DNA of 64,000 nucleotides from Hyphomicrobiales bacterium (GTDB lineage: Bacteria; Pseudomonadota; Alphaproteobacteria; Rhizobiales; Rhizobiaceae), in NCBI GenBank assembly GCA_900472295.1, contig UCIA01000003.1:13220-77219 (forward strand), written 5' to 3'. A program made the position numbers and the translations under genes. Below are positions 55,093 through 64,000 of the stretch, piece by piece; the first letter of the stretch is position 1; each line of letters starts with the position of its first letter. The notes beneath the pieces are model-generated. The model made no database searches. It worked only from the letters and a program-made list of their open reading frames with translations, and was not told the origin of the DNA.

Positions 55093-56430
55093 CTACGCGC
55101 TGCGGCCCACCTGCATCTGATGCGGCAGATGGATTTCGGCGATCAGGCCGCCGCCGGGCCGGTTTTTCAGCTCCAGCCTGCCTTCGATCGCAAGCGACAA
55201 TTGATAGGCGATTGCCAGGCCAAGGCCGGCGCCGCCGCTGCCGCGGTTGCGCGATTGCTCGAGGCGGAAGAATGGCTGCAGAACGGCCTCAAGCTGGGCG
55301 TTGGGAATGCCGGGGCCGCGATCCAGCACCGTTATGACGACGTGGTCGCCAGGCCCTTTTGCCGACGAGACCTCCGCCTTGCCGGCGAACTTCAGCGCAT
55401 TGTCGACGAGGTTGGTGAGGATGCGCCGCAGCGCCTGCGGTCGCGTCACCACGGCGGCATCGATTTGCGCACCTGATGAGACGGCCTTGCCGGTGTCCTG
55501 GTAATCATAGACCAGGCTTTCGACGAAGGAGCCGAGATCGATGCGCGACGGCTTCTCAAGGCTGCTGCGAGCGCTGCGGGCATAGGCCACGCCCTCGTGA
55601 ATGAGGTTCTCGATCTCGGCCAGATCGTGCATCAGCTTCTCTTTGCCGGGCGTCTCGTCCGACAGTTCGGCGCGCAGCTTCATACGGGTGATCGGCGTCT
55701 GCAGATCGTGGGAGATCGCGGCAAGGATCTGCATGCGCTCTTCGAGATGCTCGGCAATACGCTCGCGCATCGAATTGAAGGCGGTTGCGGCATGCGCGAT
55801 TTCCAGAGGTCCCGATTCGCTCAGACGCGGCGTCGGCTTGCCCGGATCGAGCTTGTCGGCGGCGTTGGCCAGATTGACCAGCGGACGGATAACCAGCCGG
55901 ACGGCGAACCAGCTGCACAGCACAAGCAACAGCAGCTGCGCTACCAGCACATAAGGCAGCCAGCGTGCCAGCGGCATCAGCGAGGGGTGGACATCGATGG
56001 TGAGCGGCGCGCCATCGCTCAAAATCAAATGCGCCTGGAGACGCTCTCCATCGGCGGGAATGGCTTCGACCCTCACCGGGAAACGCGGGCCGGCTGCAGC
56101 ACTTATGGTCGTGGCGATCAAGGGACCGCGGCCGGTTAGTTCGGGAACCCCCGGCAACCCCGGGCCCAACACATAGCGATAGGTGTTCCGGTCCAGCAGC
56201 GGCAGCCATTGCGCTCGTTCCGCCGCAGGAACGCGGTCGAGGATGGCGATCGCCGACCTCACATCCCTGTCCAGCGTATCGGACATGATCGTCTGCGCCG
56301 AGGCAAAGCGCTCGGCGACCAGGAGCACAAAGGACAGGCCCTGCGCCACGATCAGGCCGGCCAGCAGGAGCAGAAACAGCCGCGAGCGCAAGGTGCGCGG
56401 CCAGGGCAGGAAGCGCCGGAAACCAGCCAT
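55093..56430 (-). CDS. Two-component sensor histidine kinase
   Basis: The 445-residue membrane kinase has two transmembrane segments (about 14-38 and 173-193) around a periplasmic sensor region. A HAMP-like linker is followed by the H-box AISHDLQTPITRMK (His about 240), the N-box LTNLVDNALKFAG and the G-boxes DRGPGIP and GGAGLGLAIA. It is likely to phosphorylate the response regulator gene five bases upstream. The ATG at 56430 is the first good start. The stimulus is unknown. Confidence 0.92.
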   Translation of the reverse strand: MAGFRRFLPWPRTLRSRLFLLLLAGLIVAQGLSFVLLVAERFASAQTIMSDTLDRDVRSAIAILDRVPAAERAQWLPLLDRNTYRYVLGPGLPGVPELTGRGPLIATTISAAAGPRFPVRVEAIPADGERLQAHLILSDGAPLTIDVHPSLMPLARWLPYVLVAQLLLLVLCSWFAVRLVIRPLVNLANAADKLDPGKPTPRLSESGPLEIAHAATAFNSMRERIAEHLEERMQILAAISHDLQTPITRMKLRAELSDETPGKEKLMHDLAEIENLIHEGVAYARSARSSLEKPSRIDLGSFVESLVYDYQDTGKAVSSGAQIDAAVVTRPQALRRILTNLVDNALKFAGKAEVSSAKGPGDHVVITVLDRGPGIPNAQLEAVLQPFFRLEQSRNRGSGGAGLGLAIAYQLSLAIEGRLELKNRPGGGLIAEIHLPHQMQVGRSA

Positions 56431-56435
56431 CGGAC

Positions 56436-57173
56436 TCAACCCGGCTCGCCGACTTCGACAGGCATGGACAGCACATAGCCTTCGCTGCGCACCGTCTTGA
56501 TGTAGGCCGGCTCGCGCGCATCGTCGCGCAGGCGCTGGCGCAGGCGGCTGACCAGCAGGTCGATGGAGCGGTCGAAGATCTCGGCTTCGCGCCCCTGCGT
56601 CAGGTTGAGCAACTGGTCGCGGTTCAAGACACGCTGCGGATGGTCGACGAAGACGCACAGCAGCCGGTATTCGGCGCCGCTCAGTGCAATCACCGTTCCA
56701 TCCTCGTCGAGAAGGTGGCGCGCGACCGTGTCGAGGCGCCACGCCCCGAATTTCAGCAGGCGTCCGGTCTCCGTCACCTGGAGGTTTGGCGGCAGCATGC
56801 GGGTGCGCCGCAGTACGGCGTTGATACGGGCCAGAAGCTCGCGCGCGGCGAAAGGTTTCACCAGATAGTCGTCCGCGCCCAGTTCCAGGCCGATGATCCG
56901 GTCGGTTTCGTCGTTGCGGGCGGTCAGCATCAGGATCGGCGTTGCCTTGTGCTTGCCGGCGCGCAGCTGCCGGCACAGAACGAGGCCATCGTCGCCGGGC
57001 ATCATCACGTCGAGGATGATGAGATCGACGGAATCGGTGTCGAGGAAGGCGCGCATCTGCCGGCCGTCGGGCACGGCGGTGGCGCGCAGGCCATTCTTCT
57101 TGAGATAGCCCGAGACCAGCTCGCGGATTTCGCGATCGTCATCGACGATCAGGATGTGATCGACATGATCCAT
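56436..57173 (-). CDS. OmpR-family response regulator
   Basis: The 245-residue regulator has a receiver domain with the acidic pair D11/D12, phosphorylation site D55 (ILDVMMPG) and a lysine in LVKPF, and a C-terminal OmpR winged helix (FDRSIDLLVSRLRQRL, KTVRSEGYVL). It pairs with the following sensor kinase. The ATG at 57173 follows AGGAAG. It is preceded by ohr on the same strand after a 136-bp gap. Targets unknown. Confidence 0.94.
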   Translation of the reverse strand: MDHVDHILIVDDDREIRELVSGYLKKNGLRATAVPDGRQMRAFLDTDSVDLIILDVMMPGDDGLVLCRQLRAGKHKATPILMLTARNDETDRIIGLELGADDYLVKPFAARELLARINAVLRRTRMLPPNLQVTETGRLLKFGAWRLDTVARHLLDEDGTVIALSGAEYRLLCVFVDHPQRVLNRDQLLNLTQGREAEIFDRSIDLLVSRLRQRLRDDAREPAYIKTVRSEGYVLSMPVEVGEPG

Positions 57174-57309
57174 CGTGGATGCTTCCTGCCCTTCTTCGCC
57201 CCACCAGTACATTTTCCCCGGGGAAAGTGCATCAGGGGTGCCGCCGACAGACCATCCGCAGATATGGGATACGCTGCCGGCGGCCGTGCCATTCTTGTTT
57301 CCCAGCTGC

Positions 57310-57723
57310 CTAGACCAGTTCGATCGTGACGCCGATATTACCACGTGTCGCCTTGGAGTAGGGGCAGGTCTGGTGCGCGGCATCGACCACGGCGCGGGCC
57401 GTCGCCCGATCCACACCGGGCAGGCTGACATTGAGACGTGCCTGCAGCAGATAGCCGCCCTCTGCCGTGGCGAGGTCGACCTCGGCATCGACGGCGACAT
57501 TGGTCGGCAAAGCGACATTCATCTTGCGCGCCGCCAGGCCCATGGCGCCTATGAAGCAGGCCGACCAGCCGGCGGCGAACAGCTGCTCCGGATTGGTGCC
57601 GGCGCCGGTTCCGGGTGGTGAAAGCTTGATGTCGAGGTGGCCGTCCGAGCTGCGGGATGCGCCGTCACGGCCGCCCGTGGTGTGGGTCTTGCCGGTGTAG
57701 AGGACTTTTTCGATCGTGGTCAT
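57310..57723 (-). CDS. ohr: Organic hydroperoxide resistance protein Ohr
   Basis: Ohr is a thiol peroxidase that reduces organic hydroperoxides with dihydrolipoyl groups. The 137-residue protein has the peroxidatic C56 in QLFAAGWSACF and the second Cys in CPYSKATRGN (about C120), and a conserved Glu/Arg network region. No OhrR repressor is next to it. The ATG at 57723 follows AAGGAA. OsmC-fold proteins share the Cys pair, but GWSACF and CPYSKATR favour Ohr. Confidence 0.93.
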   Translation of the reverse strand: MTTIEKVLYTGKTHTTGGRDGASRSSDGHLDIKLSPPGTGAGTNPEQLFAAGWSACFIGAMGLAARKMNVALPTNVAVDAEVDLATAEGGYLLQARLNVSLPGVDRATARAVVDAAHQTCPYSKATRGNIGVTIELV

Positions 57724-57955
57724 GGGATCATTTCCTTGAGGGATAGCGTTGAGCCGCAGCAGCCCTGCGGCCAGCGACATCCGCATATGAGGCAAGCGAC
57801 GTATCCCCAATGTGTGCTGATCAGCCGGAAATGTATCCCAGTGTATCCAGGTGCCCGCTTGCTACATCCGCTTTCAATTTCAGCGGATGGGGACACATGG
57901 GAGATACACCGGGACCATCCTTTCCGGCTCGTATCAAATCAATTGGAGAGACCCC

Positions 57956-59002
57956 ATGACCGATGAAATCAACCACGGCCGCCGCCGCCTTTTCGGTGCG
58001 GCCGCCCTGACCATCGCTGCCGCCGGCCTGGCCGGCGCAACAGGCGCGCTGACCGGCACGGCAAAGGCGGCGACGCTGCCCGCGGTCAAGCCGGGCGCCA
58101 ACACGTCCTTCGCCGCGCTGAAGCAAGTCAAGGCCGGCGTTCTCAAAGTCGGCTATGCCGAGGCCGGTCCGGCCGACGGACCGCCGGTCATTCTGCTGCA
58201 TGGCTGGCCTTATGATATCTACGCCTTTGTCGATGTCGCGCCGCTGCTGGCGTCGGCGGGCTACAGGGTGATCGTGCCCTACCTTCGCGGCTACGGCACG
58301 ACACGCTTCCTGTCGTCGGAGACGATGCGAAACGGCCAGCAATCGGTGGTCGCCCACGACGTCATCGACCTGATGGATGCGCTCAACATTCAGAAGGCAG
58401 TCCTTGCCGGTTTCGACTGGGGTGCGCGCTGCGCCTGCATCGTCTCGGCGCTGTGGCCGGAACGCGTAAAGGCGCTGGTCTCGGTGAGCGGCTATATCGT
58501 CAGCAACATCAAGACGGGGAAAGTGCCGCTGCCGCCGAGCGCCGAGCATGACTGGTGGTACCAGTTTTATTTCGCCACCGAGCGCGGCGCCGCCGGTTAC
58601 GAAAAATACCGGCACGATTTCGCCAAGCTGATCTGGCAGACGGCGTCGCCGAAATGGAATTTTGACGACGCCACTTTCGATCGCAGCGCCGCTGCCTTCG
58701 ACAATCCCGATCACGTCGCCATCGTTATTCACAATTACCGCTGGCGCGGCGGACTGGCGGCGGGCGACCCGCAATATGACGATCTGGAAAACCGGCTTGC
58801 CGCCGGCCCGGTCATCGGCGTACCGACAATCACGCTGGAAGGCGACGCCAATGGCGCGCCGCATCTCAACCCGACGGCCTATCGCAACAAGTTTTCGGGC
58901 AAGTATGCGCACCGGACCATCGAGGGCGGCATCGGCCACAATCTGCCCCAGGAAGCGCCGCAGGCTTTCGCCCAGGCTGTCATCGACGTCGACGGCTATT
59001 GA
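57956..59002 (+). CDS. Tat-exported alpha/beta hydrolase, epoxide-hydrolase-like
   Basis: The 348-residue protein starts with a Tat signal (GRRRLFGAAAL, with a hydrophobic stretch to about 35). The hydrolase has the oxyanion region HGWPYD (82-87) and the nucleophile D154 in GFDWGAR, typical of epoxide hydrolases and haloalkane dehalogenases rather than a serine esterase. The final catalytic His is in GGIGHNLPQE. It should act in the periplasm. The ATG at 57956 follows TTGGAGAG. No obvious partner gene. Confidence 0.9.
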   Translation: MTDEINHGRRRLFGAAALTIAAAGLAGATGALTGTAKAATLPAVKPGANTSFAALKQVKAGVLKVGYAEAGPADGPPVILLHGWPYDIYAFVDVAPLLASAGYRVIVPYLRGYGTTRFLSSETMRNGQQSVVAHDVIDLMDALNIQKAVLAGFDWGARCACIVSALWPERVKALVSVSGYIVSNIKTGKVPLPPSAEHDWWYQFYFATERGAAGYEKYRHDFAKLIWQTASPKWNFDDATFDRSAAAFDNPDHVAIVIHNYRWRGGLAAGDPQYDDLENRLAAGPVIGVPTITLEGDANGAPHLNPTAYRNKFSGKYAHRTIEGGIGHNLPQEAPQAFAQAVIDVDGY

Positions 59003-59013
59003 TCCCTGTCGCC

Positions 59014-59126
59014 GAAACGCTTTAGAGCGTTTCACCATTTCACAGAAACGGCGAACCGCTCTATCGCATTGTTTTCACGCAATTCCGGACGGGAAAACCG
59101 CACACACTTTCCCTGGAATTGCTCTA
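59014..59126. repeat. Composite palindromic repeat
   Basis: GAAACGCT (59014-59021) and AGCGTTTC (59026-59033) form one hairpin, and GCAATTCC (59079-59086) with GGAATTGC (59115-59122) a second. The second half recurs at 61120-61166 with small differences. It lies between the convergent hydrolase and AraC genes. Confidence 0.7.
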
Positions 59127-59154
59127 GCCAGCGATCCGGCATCGGATCGCGGGC

Positions 59155-60087
59155 TCAGGCGGCTTCACGTTCATCTGACGCAGGCAAATCCCGCCGGCTG
59201 TATTGCCTGGGCGAACAGCCCATGACGCGCTTGAAGGCTGTGCTGAAGGCACTTTCGGATTCGTAGCCGAGAGACAGCGCAATGACGGACACCGCGTCGC
59301 TCGAATGCATCAGCCTGTCGCCGGCCAGCATCATGCGCCAGCGCGTCAGATAGTCGAGGGGTGAGGCTCCAACCGTCTGCTTGAATTTTAGCGCAAAGGT
59401 CGATCGCGACATGCCGGCGCGCTCCGCCAGCGTCTGCAATGTCCAGCCATGCGCCGGGTTCTCGTGCATGGCGGCGATCGCCGCGCCGATCTGCCTGTCG
59501 GTCAGCGCGAACAGCCAGCCGACATGGCCATCAGCCCTCATATGCAGGCGCAAGGCTTCGATCAGGATCATATGGGCAAGGTGCTCGACGATGAGGAAGC
59601 CGCCCGGCCGCCGCTGGCGCAATTCCTCCATCATCCGCTCTACCGGCCAGCGCAAAACCGGATGGTCACCCTGGCTGGGGATGTGGACGATGGGCGGCAG
59701 CATCCGCAACAGGATGCCGGCATGGTCGCCTGACAGGGCGAACCGGCTGCTGACCAACAGGAAATCGCCGCCGCCATTGTGGACGGTGATGCCGCCGCTG
59801 CGCGCCGGCGAAAAGATCGTGCTTGCATCGACGGTCGGCAGGCCAAGATCGCTGGCAAGCCGGAAAGGCCGGCCGCGCGGCAGCAGGAAACAGTCGCCGG
59901 CGTCCAGTCGCACCGGGTCGGTGACGCCCTCGACCGACAGCCAACACCGGCCGGACACCACGGCGCCGCATTTGATGGCGGCCTGCTGGTCGGGAAACTG
60001 AATCGCCCAGTCGCCACCGGCCTCCAGGCCGGCGGAGAGGTAATTGCGCGGCTTCAGCAGCGACAGCACGTCTGACAGTGGATCCAT
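59155..60087 (-). CDS. AraC-family transcriptional regulator
   Basis: The 310-residue protein has an N-terminal AraC-type cupin sensor region ([24 protein letters not shown]) and a C-terminal double helix-turn-helix (about 210-300, [40 protein letters not shown]). It is divergent from the epimerase-like gene with 127 bp between starts and probably controls it. The ATG at 60087 follows GGAAAGC. Inducer unknown. Confidence 0.92.
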   Translation of the reverse strand: MDPLSDVLSLLKPRNYLSAGLEAGGDWAIQFPDQQAAIKCGAVVSGRCWLSVEGVTDPVRLDAGDCFLLPRGRPFRLASDLGLPTVDASTIFSPARSGGITVHNGGGDFLLVSSRFALSGDHAGILLRMLPPIVHIPSQGDHPVLRWPVERMMEELRQRRPGGFLIVEHLAHMILIEALRLHMRADGHVGWLFALTDRQIGAAIAAMHENPAHGWTLQTLAERAGMSRSTFALKFKQTVGASPLDYLTRWRMMLAGDRLMHSSDAVSVIALSLGYESESAFSTAFKRVMGCSPRQYSRRDLPASDEREAA

Positions 60088-60214
60088 GGGGCTTTCCGGA
60101 CGATTGCGAAGATATCTCGGATTTTACAGCATAGATCGTATGGCCTCAACCTTCTATCTCCTTCGGCAACGGGCTGCCTCAAGCGGCCTTGGACAAGCCC
60201 AGGAGAAAATCATC

Positions 60215-61108
60215 ATGCGTGTGTTCGTTACCGGCGCCACCGGCTTTGTCGGTTCGGCGATTGTGCGGGAGCTGCTTCGGGCGGGTCACCAAGTGCTCGG
60301 TCTTGCCCGCTCGGAAGCAGGCGCCAAGGCGATCGCTGCCGCAGGGGCCGAGGCGCATCTTGGCGACATCGAGGATCTGGAGAGCCTGCGCCGCGCCTCA
60401 GCCCAATCGGACGGCGTCATCCATACCGGCTTCAACCACGACTTCTCGAAATTCGCCGCCAGCTGCGCGGCGGACCAACGCGCCATCGAAACGCTCGGCT
60501 CGGTGCTCGAAGGTTCGGAGCGGCCGCTGCTTGTCACCTCAGGACTTGCCGGGTTTGCGCAGGGAAGGCCAGCGACCGAAGACGACAAACCCGCGCCGCC
60601 ATCCGCCTCCATGCCGCGCGCTTCGGAAGCGGCGGCCATGGCGCTTGCCGCCCGCGGCGTGCGCGCATCGACGGTGCGGCTGGCGCCGACCGTCCATGGC
60701 GACGGCGACCACGGCTTCGTGCCGATGCTGATTGCCATTGCGCGTGAAAAGGGCGTCTCGGCCTATATCGGCGACGGCGCAAATCGCTGGGCGGCGGTGC
60801 ACCGGTTCGACGCCGCCACCCTGTACAGACTGGCGCTGGAGAAGGGGACCGGTGGCATCAGCTATCACGCTGTTGGCGAACAGGGCGTGGCGACAAGGGA
60901 GATTGCCGAGACCATCGGCGGCCGCCTCAACCTGCCGGTTGTTTCCAAAAGCCCTGAGGAGTCGGTCGGGCATTTCGGCTTTCTCGGCCATTTCATCGGC
61001 AGGGAATTGTCCGCTTCCAGCGAGCAGACCCGCAATGCGCTGGGGTGGGCGACGACCGGGCCGGGACTCATCGCCGATCTCGACCGTGCCAGCTACTTCG
61101 CGGTTTGA
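60215..61108 (+). CDS. Extended SDR, NAD-dependent epimerase/dehydratase family
   Basis: The 297-residue protein has the nucleotide-binding GATGFVGS (7-14) and belongs to the NAD(P)-binding epimerase/dehydratase group. The usual YxxxK is not obvious, so its activity may be atypical or oxidoreductase-like. The ATG at 60215 follows AGGAGA. An extended frame to 60044 overlaps the AraC start region and is not needed. It is probably controlled by the AraC protein. Confidence 0.85.
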   Translation: MRVFVTGATGFVGSAIVRELLRAGHQVLGLARSEAGAKAIAAAGAEAHLGDIEDLESLRRASAQSDGVIHTGFNHDFSKFAASCAADQRAIETLGSVLEGSERPLLVTSGLAGFAQGRPATEDDKPAPPSASMPRASEAAAMALAARGVRASTVRLAPTVHGDGDHGFVPMLIAIAREKGVSAYIGDGANRWAAVHRFDAATLYRLALEKGTGGISYHAVGEQGVATREIAETIGGRLNLPVVSKSPEESVGHFGFLGHFIGRELSASSEQTRNALGWATTGPGLIADLDRASYFAV

Positions 61109-61119
61109 ACTCTATTTTG

Positions 61120-61166
61120 CGCAATTCCGGACGGAAAACCGCTTCACACTTTTCCTGGAATTGCTC
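61120..61166. repeat. Partial copy of the palindromic repeat
   Basis: This segment repeats the second half of the element at 59078-59126 (CGCAATTCCGGACGG ... GGAATTGCTC), with a few changes. The two copies flank the AraC-epimerase pair in direct orientation. It falls between the epimerase and a convergent small membrane-protein gene. Confidence 0.7.
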
Positions 61167-61171
61167 GGAGA

Positions 61172-61534
61172 TCAGTGCCAGCTGCGTTGCATGGCATTGA
61201 GCGACAGCCAGGCGATGAGCGGCAGCGCCAGACGCAGCCCCGCTGAGCGGGCCGCGTCACTGTCGCGCTGCAGGAGCCGCCGCCCCAGCTGTATGGCGGC
61301 GAGCAGAATGAACAGGGCGTAGAGCCCGCCCGCGGCCCAGACGAGTTGCTCGCCCGTCGCTGGAATGCCGGCCCGGTGCAGCGCATCGCCGATAGCGGCC
61401 CCCGGTATGGCGATGAAGAAGGCGAAGGTGATGCCGATCAGGAAACCGAGCATCCCGCCGGGAAACGATGTCGCCGACAGCGCGACGACCACCGCCAGCA
61501 GGATGAGCAGGATGATGAATGCGCGCTGCGACAC
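61172..61534 (-). CDS. Small conserved membrane protein
   Basis: The 120-residue protein has three to four hydrophobic segments (about 5-20, 25-50, 64-84, 98-113) and an Arg-rich loop LGRRLLQRDSDAARS. I do not recognise the family. The start is GTG at 61534; GGAG lies about ten bases upstream. It is alone between the repeat and the next gene. Its function is unknown. Confidence 0.6.
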   Translation of the reverse strand: MSQRAFIILLILLAVVVALSATSFPGGMLGFLIGITFAFFIAIPGAAIGDALHRAGIPATGEQLVWAAGGLYALFILLAAIQLGRRLLQRDSDAARSAGLRLALPLIAWLSLNAMQRSWH

Positions 61535-61622
61535 TGCAAGGAAACTCCGCCCATTGACGATCGAGTAGCAGCAAAGGCTTAGAAATCCGTTCCGACCGGC
61601 CCGGATTGCACCCGGCGACCCG

Positions 61623-61862
61623 TCATTTGTCCCGGTACAGGATCATGCCTGCGTGATGGAGCACATCGTCGATGAAGTCGCCATCGGCGGTGAAGCCGGT
61701 GTCGTCCCAATAGTCGATATGGTTGCCGGTCACGACATAGCGCCCGAGATAGGCGCGCTCGCGTTTGCCGCGGGCCTCGACATAGCGGCCGTTGGCCAGG
61801 AGTTCGTGGCGGATGTTGCGGTCGGCCGTGACCCACATGCCGACATAGGGATGGGTGTTCAT
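61623..61862 (-). CDS. Atu4866-domain protein
   Basis: The 79-residue product starting MNTHPYVGMWVTADRN is a small protein of the Atu4866 family, known from an Agrobacterium structure with a streptavidin-like barrel; function unknown. ELLANGRY, YLGRYVVTGNHIDYWDDTGFTADG (the second block is the family hallmark) are present. GAGGA precedes the ATG at 61862. A longer reading starts at 61928, where the ATG overlaps the SDR stop (TGATG), so coupling to the SDR gene is an alternative. Confidence 0.8.
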   Translation of the reverse strand: MNTHPYVGMWVTADRNIRHELLANGRYVEARGKRERAYLGRYVVTGNHIDYWDDTGFTADGDFIDDVLHHAGMILYRDK

Positions 61863-61927
61863 CTGGTGATCCTCGATGGTTGCGGAATTGAGCTGCATCA
61901 TGAGAAGCCACGTGGCGACGGCGCGCA

Positions 61928-62656
61928 TCAGTGCGCCGCCCGTGTCGGGCGCACGACGATCTCGTTGACGTCGACATCCTCGGGCTGCTCGATGGCAAAG
62001 CGCACGGCACGGCCGATGGCGTCCGGCTGCAGCGCGATGGCGCGATAGGTGCTCATCGCGGCTGCGGCCGCCGGATCGGTGATCGTGTCGGCAAGCTCGC
62101 TCTCCACCACGCCCGGATGGATGCAGGTAACCCGGATGTCGGTTCGCTCCTGCCGCAGCCCGTCGGAAATGGCCCGCACGGCATATTTGGTCGCGCAATA
62201 GACGGCCGCCGTCGGCGACACGGTGAGCGCCCCGACCGAGGCGATGTTGATGATGTGGCCAGAGCCGCGCGCCGTCATCTCCGGCAGCACCGCAGCGATG
62301 CCGTTGAGCACGCCCTTGATGTTGACGTCGACCATCCGGTCCCATTCATCGGTTTTCATCGATGCCATCAGGGACAGCGGCATGATGCCGGCATTGTTGA
62401 TGATGACGTCGACCCGGCCCCAGGCCTGGCGCGCCGCGTCGGCAAAGGCAGCGACATCGGCGCGGTCGGTCACGTCGAGCCTGCGGGTCATGGCTTTGCC
62501 GCCGTTGGCGCGGATTTCCTGCGCCAGCGCTTCCAGCCGGTCGGTGCGGCGGGCGCCAAGCATCAGCCTGGCGCCGGCAGCGCCGAGTTCGCGGGCGATG
62601 CCGGCGCCTATGCCGCTGGAGGCGCCGGTGATGAGAACGATCTTGTCGAGGGGCAT
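61928..62656 (-). CDS. Short-chain dehydrogenase/reductase
   Basis: The 242-residue protein has the cofactor motif TGASSGIGAG (about 10-19), NNAG and the catalytic YCATK in AAVYCATKYAV, of the classical SDR family. Substrate unknown. The ATG at 62656 follows AAAGGAAAG. Its stop is adjacent to the Atu4866 gene, and the divergent LysR gene starts 106 bp away, so the LysR protein probably regulates it. Confidence 0.93.
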   Translation of the reverse strand: MPLDKIVLITGASSGIGAGIARELGAAGARLMLGARRTDRLEALAQEIRANGGKAMTRRLDVTDRADVAAFADAARQAWGRVDVIINNAGIMPLSLMASMKTDEWDRMVDVNIKGVLNGIAAVLPEMTARGSGHIINIASVGALTVSPTAAVYCATKYAVRAISDGLRQERTDIRVTCIHPGVVESELADTITDPAAAAAMSTYRAIALQPDAIGRAVRFAIEQPEDVDVNEIVVRPTRAAH

Positions 62657-62762
62657 GGCAACTTTCCTTTGGTCTGCGAGGTGGGTTGCCAGAGAGATAG
62701 GCCGGGGGCATTGTTGCGATAAGCCATCAATTCGTCGCCACAATGGGAAGCTGAGCTAACCA

Positions 62763-63680
62763 ATGTCACCGGATGTCAACGCACTGGTCGTGTTTGCGCT
62801 TGTCGCCGAGGAGCGGAATTTTCGGGCTGCGGCAGACCGGTTGGGCGTCAGCCGGTCAGCCGTCAGCCAGACGATCCGGCGGCTGGAGGAAAGCCTTGGC
62901 ATCGCCTTGATGCAGCGCACGACGCGCAGCGTCAGCCTGACCGAGGCTGGCGAGAGACTGCATGCGGAAGTCGGGCCGGCGATTGCCGACATGCGCGCGG
63001 CGCTTGACGCGACGCAGGCGCTGCGCGACCGTCCGCGCGGACAATTGCGGCTGGCCGTATCCTCGATTGCCGAACGCTTCCTGTCGGGACCGTTTCTCGC
63101 CGCCTTTTGCAGCGCCAATCCCGAGATCCAGCTCGACATCACGGTGACCGACGAGGAGTTCGACATCGTGGCCGAAGGCTATGATGCCGGGGTGCGGTTG
63201 GGAGAGGTGATCGACGAGGACATGATCGCGGTGTCGGTCGCGGGCGACGAGCGCCAGCTTGCCGTCTGCTCGCCTGCCTATCGCGATGGCTTCGGCCTCC
63301 CGTCGCATCCGGCCGACCTCGCCGCGCATCGCTGCATCGGCTGGCGGCCGTCACCGAAGGCGGCGCCCTATCGCTGGGAATTCGCCGAGAGCGGTCGCGA
63401 ATTCCGGGTCGAGGTTGCGCCGGAGATCACGACGAACGACATGGCGCTGATGATCAAGCTGGCTGTCGCCGGAGCCGGCATCAGCTTCGGCATGGAAGAG
63501 AGTTTTCGCCCCGCACTGGAACGCGGCGAACTGATGCCGGTGCTCGAGCAGTACTGCCCGCGCTTTGCCGGCTTCTACCTCTACTACCCCAGCCGCAGGA
63601 ATGTCGCGCCGAAGTTGCGCGCACTCATCGATCATCTGAAGCGCTGGCAAGCCATGATGTCGAAAACCTGGCTGCTCTAA
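62763..63680 (+). CDS. LysR-family transcriptional regulator
   Basis: The 305-residue protein has a winged helix-turn-helix (about 6-60, NFRAAADRLGVSRSAVSQTIRRLEE) and a LysR ligand-binding domain (PRGQLRLAVSSIAERF, DAGVRLGEVIDEDM). It probably controls the divergent SDR-Atu4866 genes. The ATG at 62763 is close to the divergent SDR start. Its stop overlaps the next convergent gene by four bases. Confidence 0.93.
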   Translation: MSPDVNALVVFALVAEERNFRAAADRLGVSRSAVSQTIRRLEESLGIALMQRTTRSVSLTEAGERLHAEVGPAIADMRAALDATQALRDRPRGQLRLAVSSIAERFLSGPFLAAFCSANPEIQLDITVTDEEFDIVAEGYDAGVRLGEVIDEDMIAVSVAGDERQLAVCSPAYRDGFGLPSHPADLAAHRCIGWRPSPKAAPYRWEFAESGREFRVEVAPEITTNDMALMIKLAVAGAGISFGMEESFRPALERGELMPVLEQYCPRFAGFYLYYPSRRNVAPKLRALIDHLKRWQAMMSKTWLL

Positions 63681-64000
63681 GAGCGGCGTCCTGAGGCCGG
63701 CTGGTCGTCAGCAGCATCATCTGTCCCTATACCGCCACCTCCGGACCCACCGGAACCTCCACCCATTCCGCCGCCGCCCGTTCCACCACCACCTTTGCCG
63801 CCGCCGGCCTCGTTTGCGCGATCATTCTTGCCGCGCGCGCCGGATGCTGACGGCCTGGTCGGGCCTTGTTGCGGGATCGTGAGGTCGGAGGGGATCGGCG
63901 CAAGGTCGAGGGCTTCGCGAATGAAGTTGCGCAGCGAAACGACGAGATCGTGCGTGTGCACGGGACGTCCTGCGACCATGTCGCGGATGGCGCGTTCGGC
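63677..64000 (-). CDS. 3' end of an unidentified gene with a Gly-rich tail (partial)
   Basis: The minus-strand frame is open to the window edge, so the start lies beyond position 64000. The visible part contains RAIRDMVAGRPVHTHDLVVSLRNFI, then a low-complexity segment of Gly/Ser repeats (about 63725-63800) and ends ASGRRS. I do not recognise the family. The GRPVHTHDL part loosely recalls SAF-type domains, not strong enough to call. The stop overlaps the LysR stop region. Confidence 0.55.
   Translation of the reverse strand, partial: AERAIRDMVAGRPVHTHDLVVSLRNFIREALDLAPIPSDLTIPQQGPTRPSASGARGKNDRANEAGGGKGGGGTGGGGMGGGSGGSGGGGIGTDDAADDQPASGRRS

Overview
The window looks like chromosomal DNA of an alphaproteobacterium of the order Hyphomicrobiales (Rhizobiales), most probably Mesorhizobium or a close relative. 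The basis is the high GC content, the AtpD with an Ala/Lys/Pro-rich N-terminal extension, the Usg, SdhAF4-type, Atu4866 and soluble FtsK proteins, and the many mosaic palindromic intergenic repeats. This is inference from protein character and repeats; no database search was run. No rRNA gene, intact tRNA gene, IS element, prophage or CRISPR array was seen.

Layout. 0.1-7.4 kb: core genes on the minus strand (htpX-rsmB, a heparinase II/III-like protein, purH), a small SdhAF4-type gene and a HAD phosphatase. 7.5-12 kb: a transglutaminase-like protease, a frameshifted TadE/TadG-like gene with a VWA domain, a very small gene with an exceptionally long Shine-Dalgarno sequence, and cfa. 12-22.5 kb: acs with a MOSC gene, usg, a LysR regulator divergent from an MFS-esterase-aldo/keto reductase set, a second aldo/keto reductase, an orphan Phd-type antitoxin and yggS. 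22.6-31.6 kb: leuS-lptE, a soluble FtsK, fsa and priA.

31.6-37.7 kb is an accessory block between priA and the ATP synthase operon. It holds a methyltransferase flanked by a duplication of the last ~60 bp of priA, a vapBC pair, an Asp/Glu racemase, a 991-residue six-haem cytochrome and a membrane protein. 37.9-43.1 kb: atpHAGDC (F1 sector), with a heptamer-repeat hairpin between atpD and atpC.

43.2-52.1 kb: a complete-looking hexuronate and unsaturated-uronate module. A TRAP transporter (dctPQM) imports the acid; UxaC and UxuB take glucuronate toward mannonate; KdgF, KduI and KduD convert unsaturated uronates to 2-keto-3-deoxygluconate; a FadR-type GntR protein probably regulates. A strong inverted repeat lies in the uxuB/uxaC divergent promoter. 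UxuA, KdgK and Eda are not in the window.

52.2-64 kb: an AT-richer patch with a two-TM protein of unknown role, recQ, an OmpR-type two-component system, ohr, a Tat-exported epoxide-hydrolase-like protein, an AraC/epimerase divergent pair, small conserved proteins, a LysR/SDR divergent pair, and the 3' end of an unidentified gene that leaves the window.

The most unusual items are the priA tail duplication whose differences are all synonymous, the 23-codon gene whose ribosome-binding site matches the complete 16S rRNA tail, the repeat hairpin that takes the place of the atpC Shine-Dalgarno, and the six-haem cytochrome.
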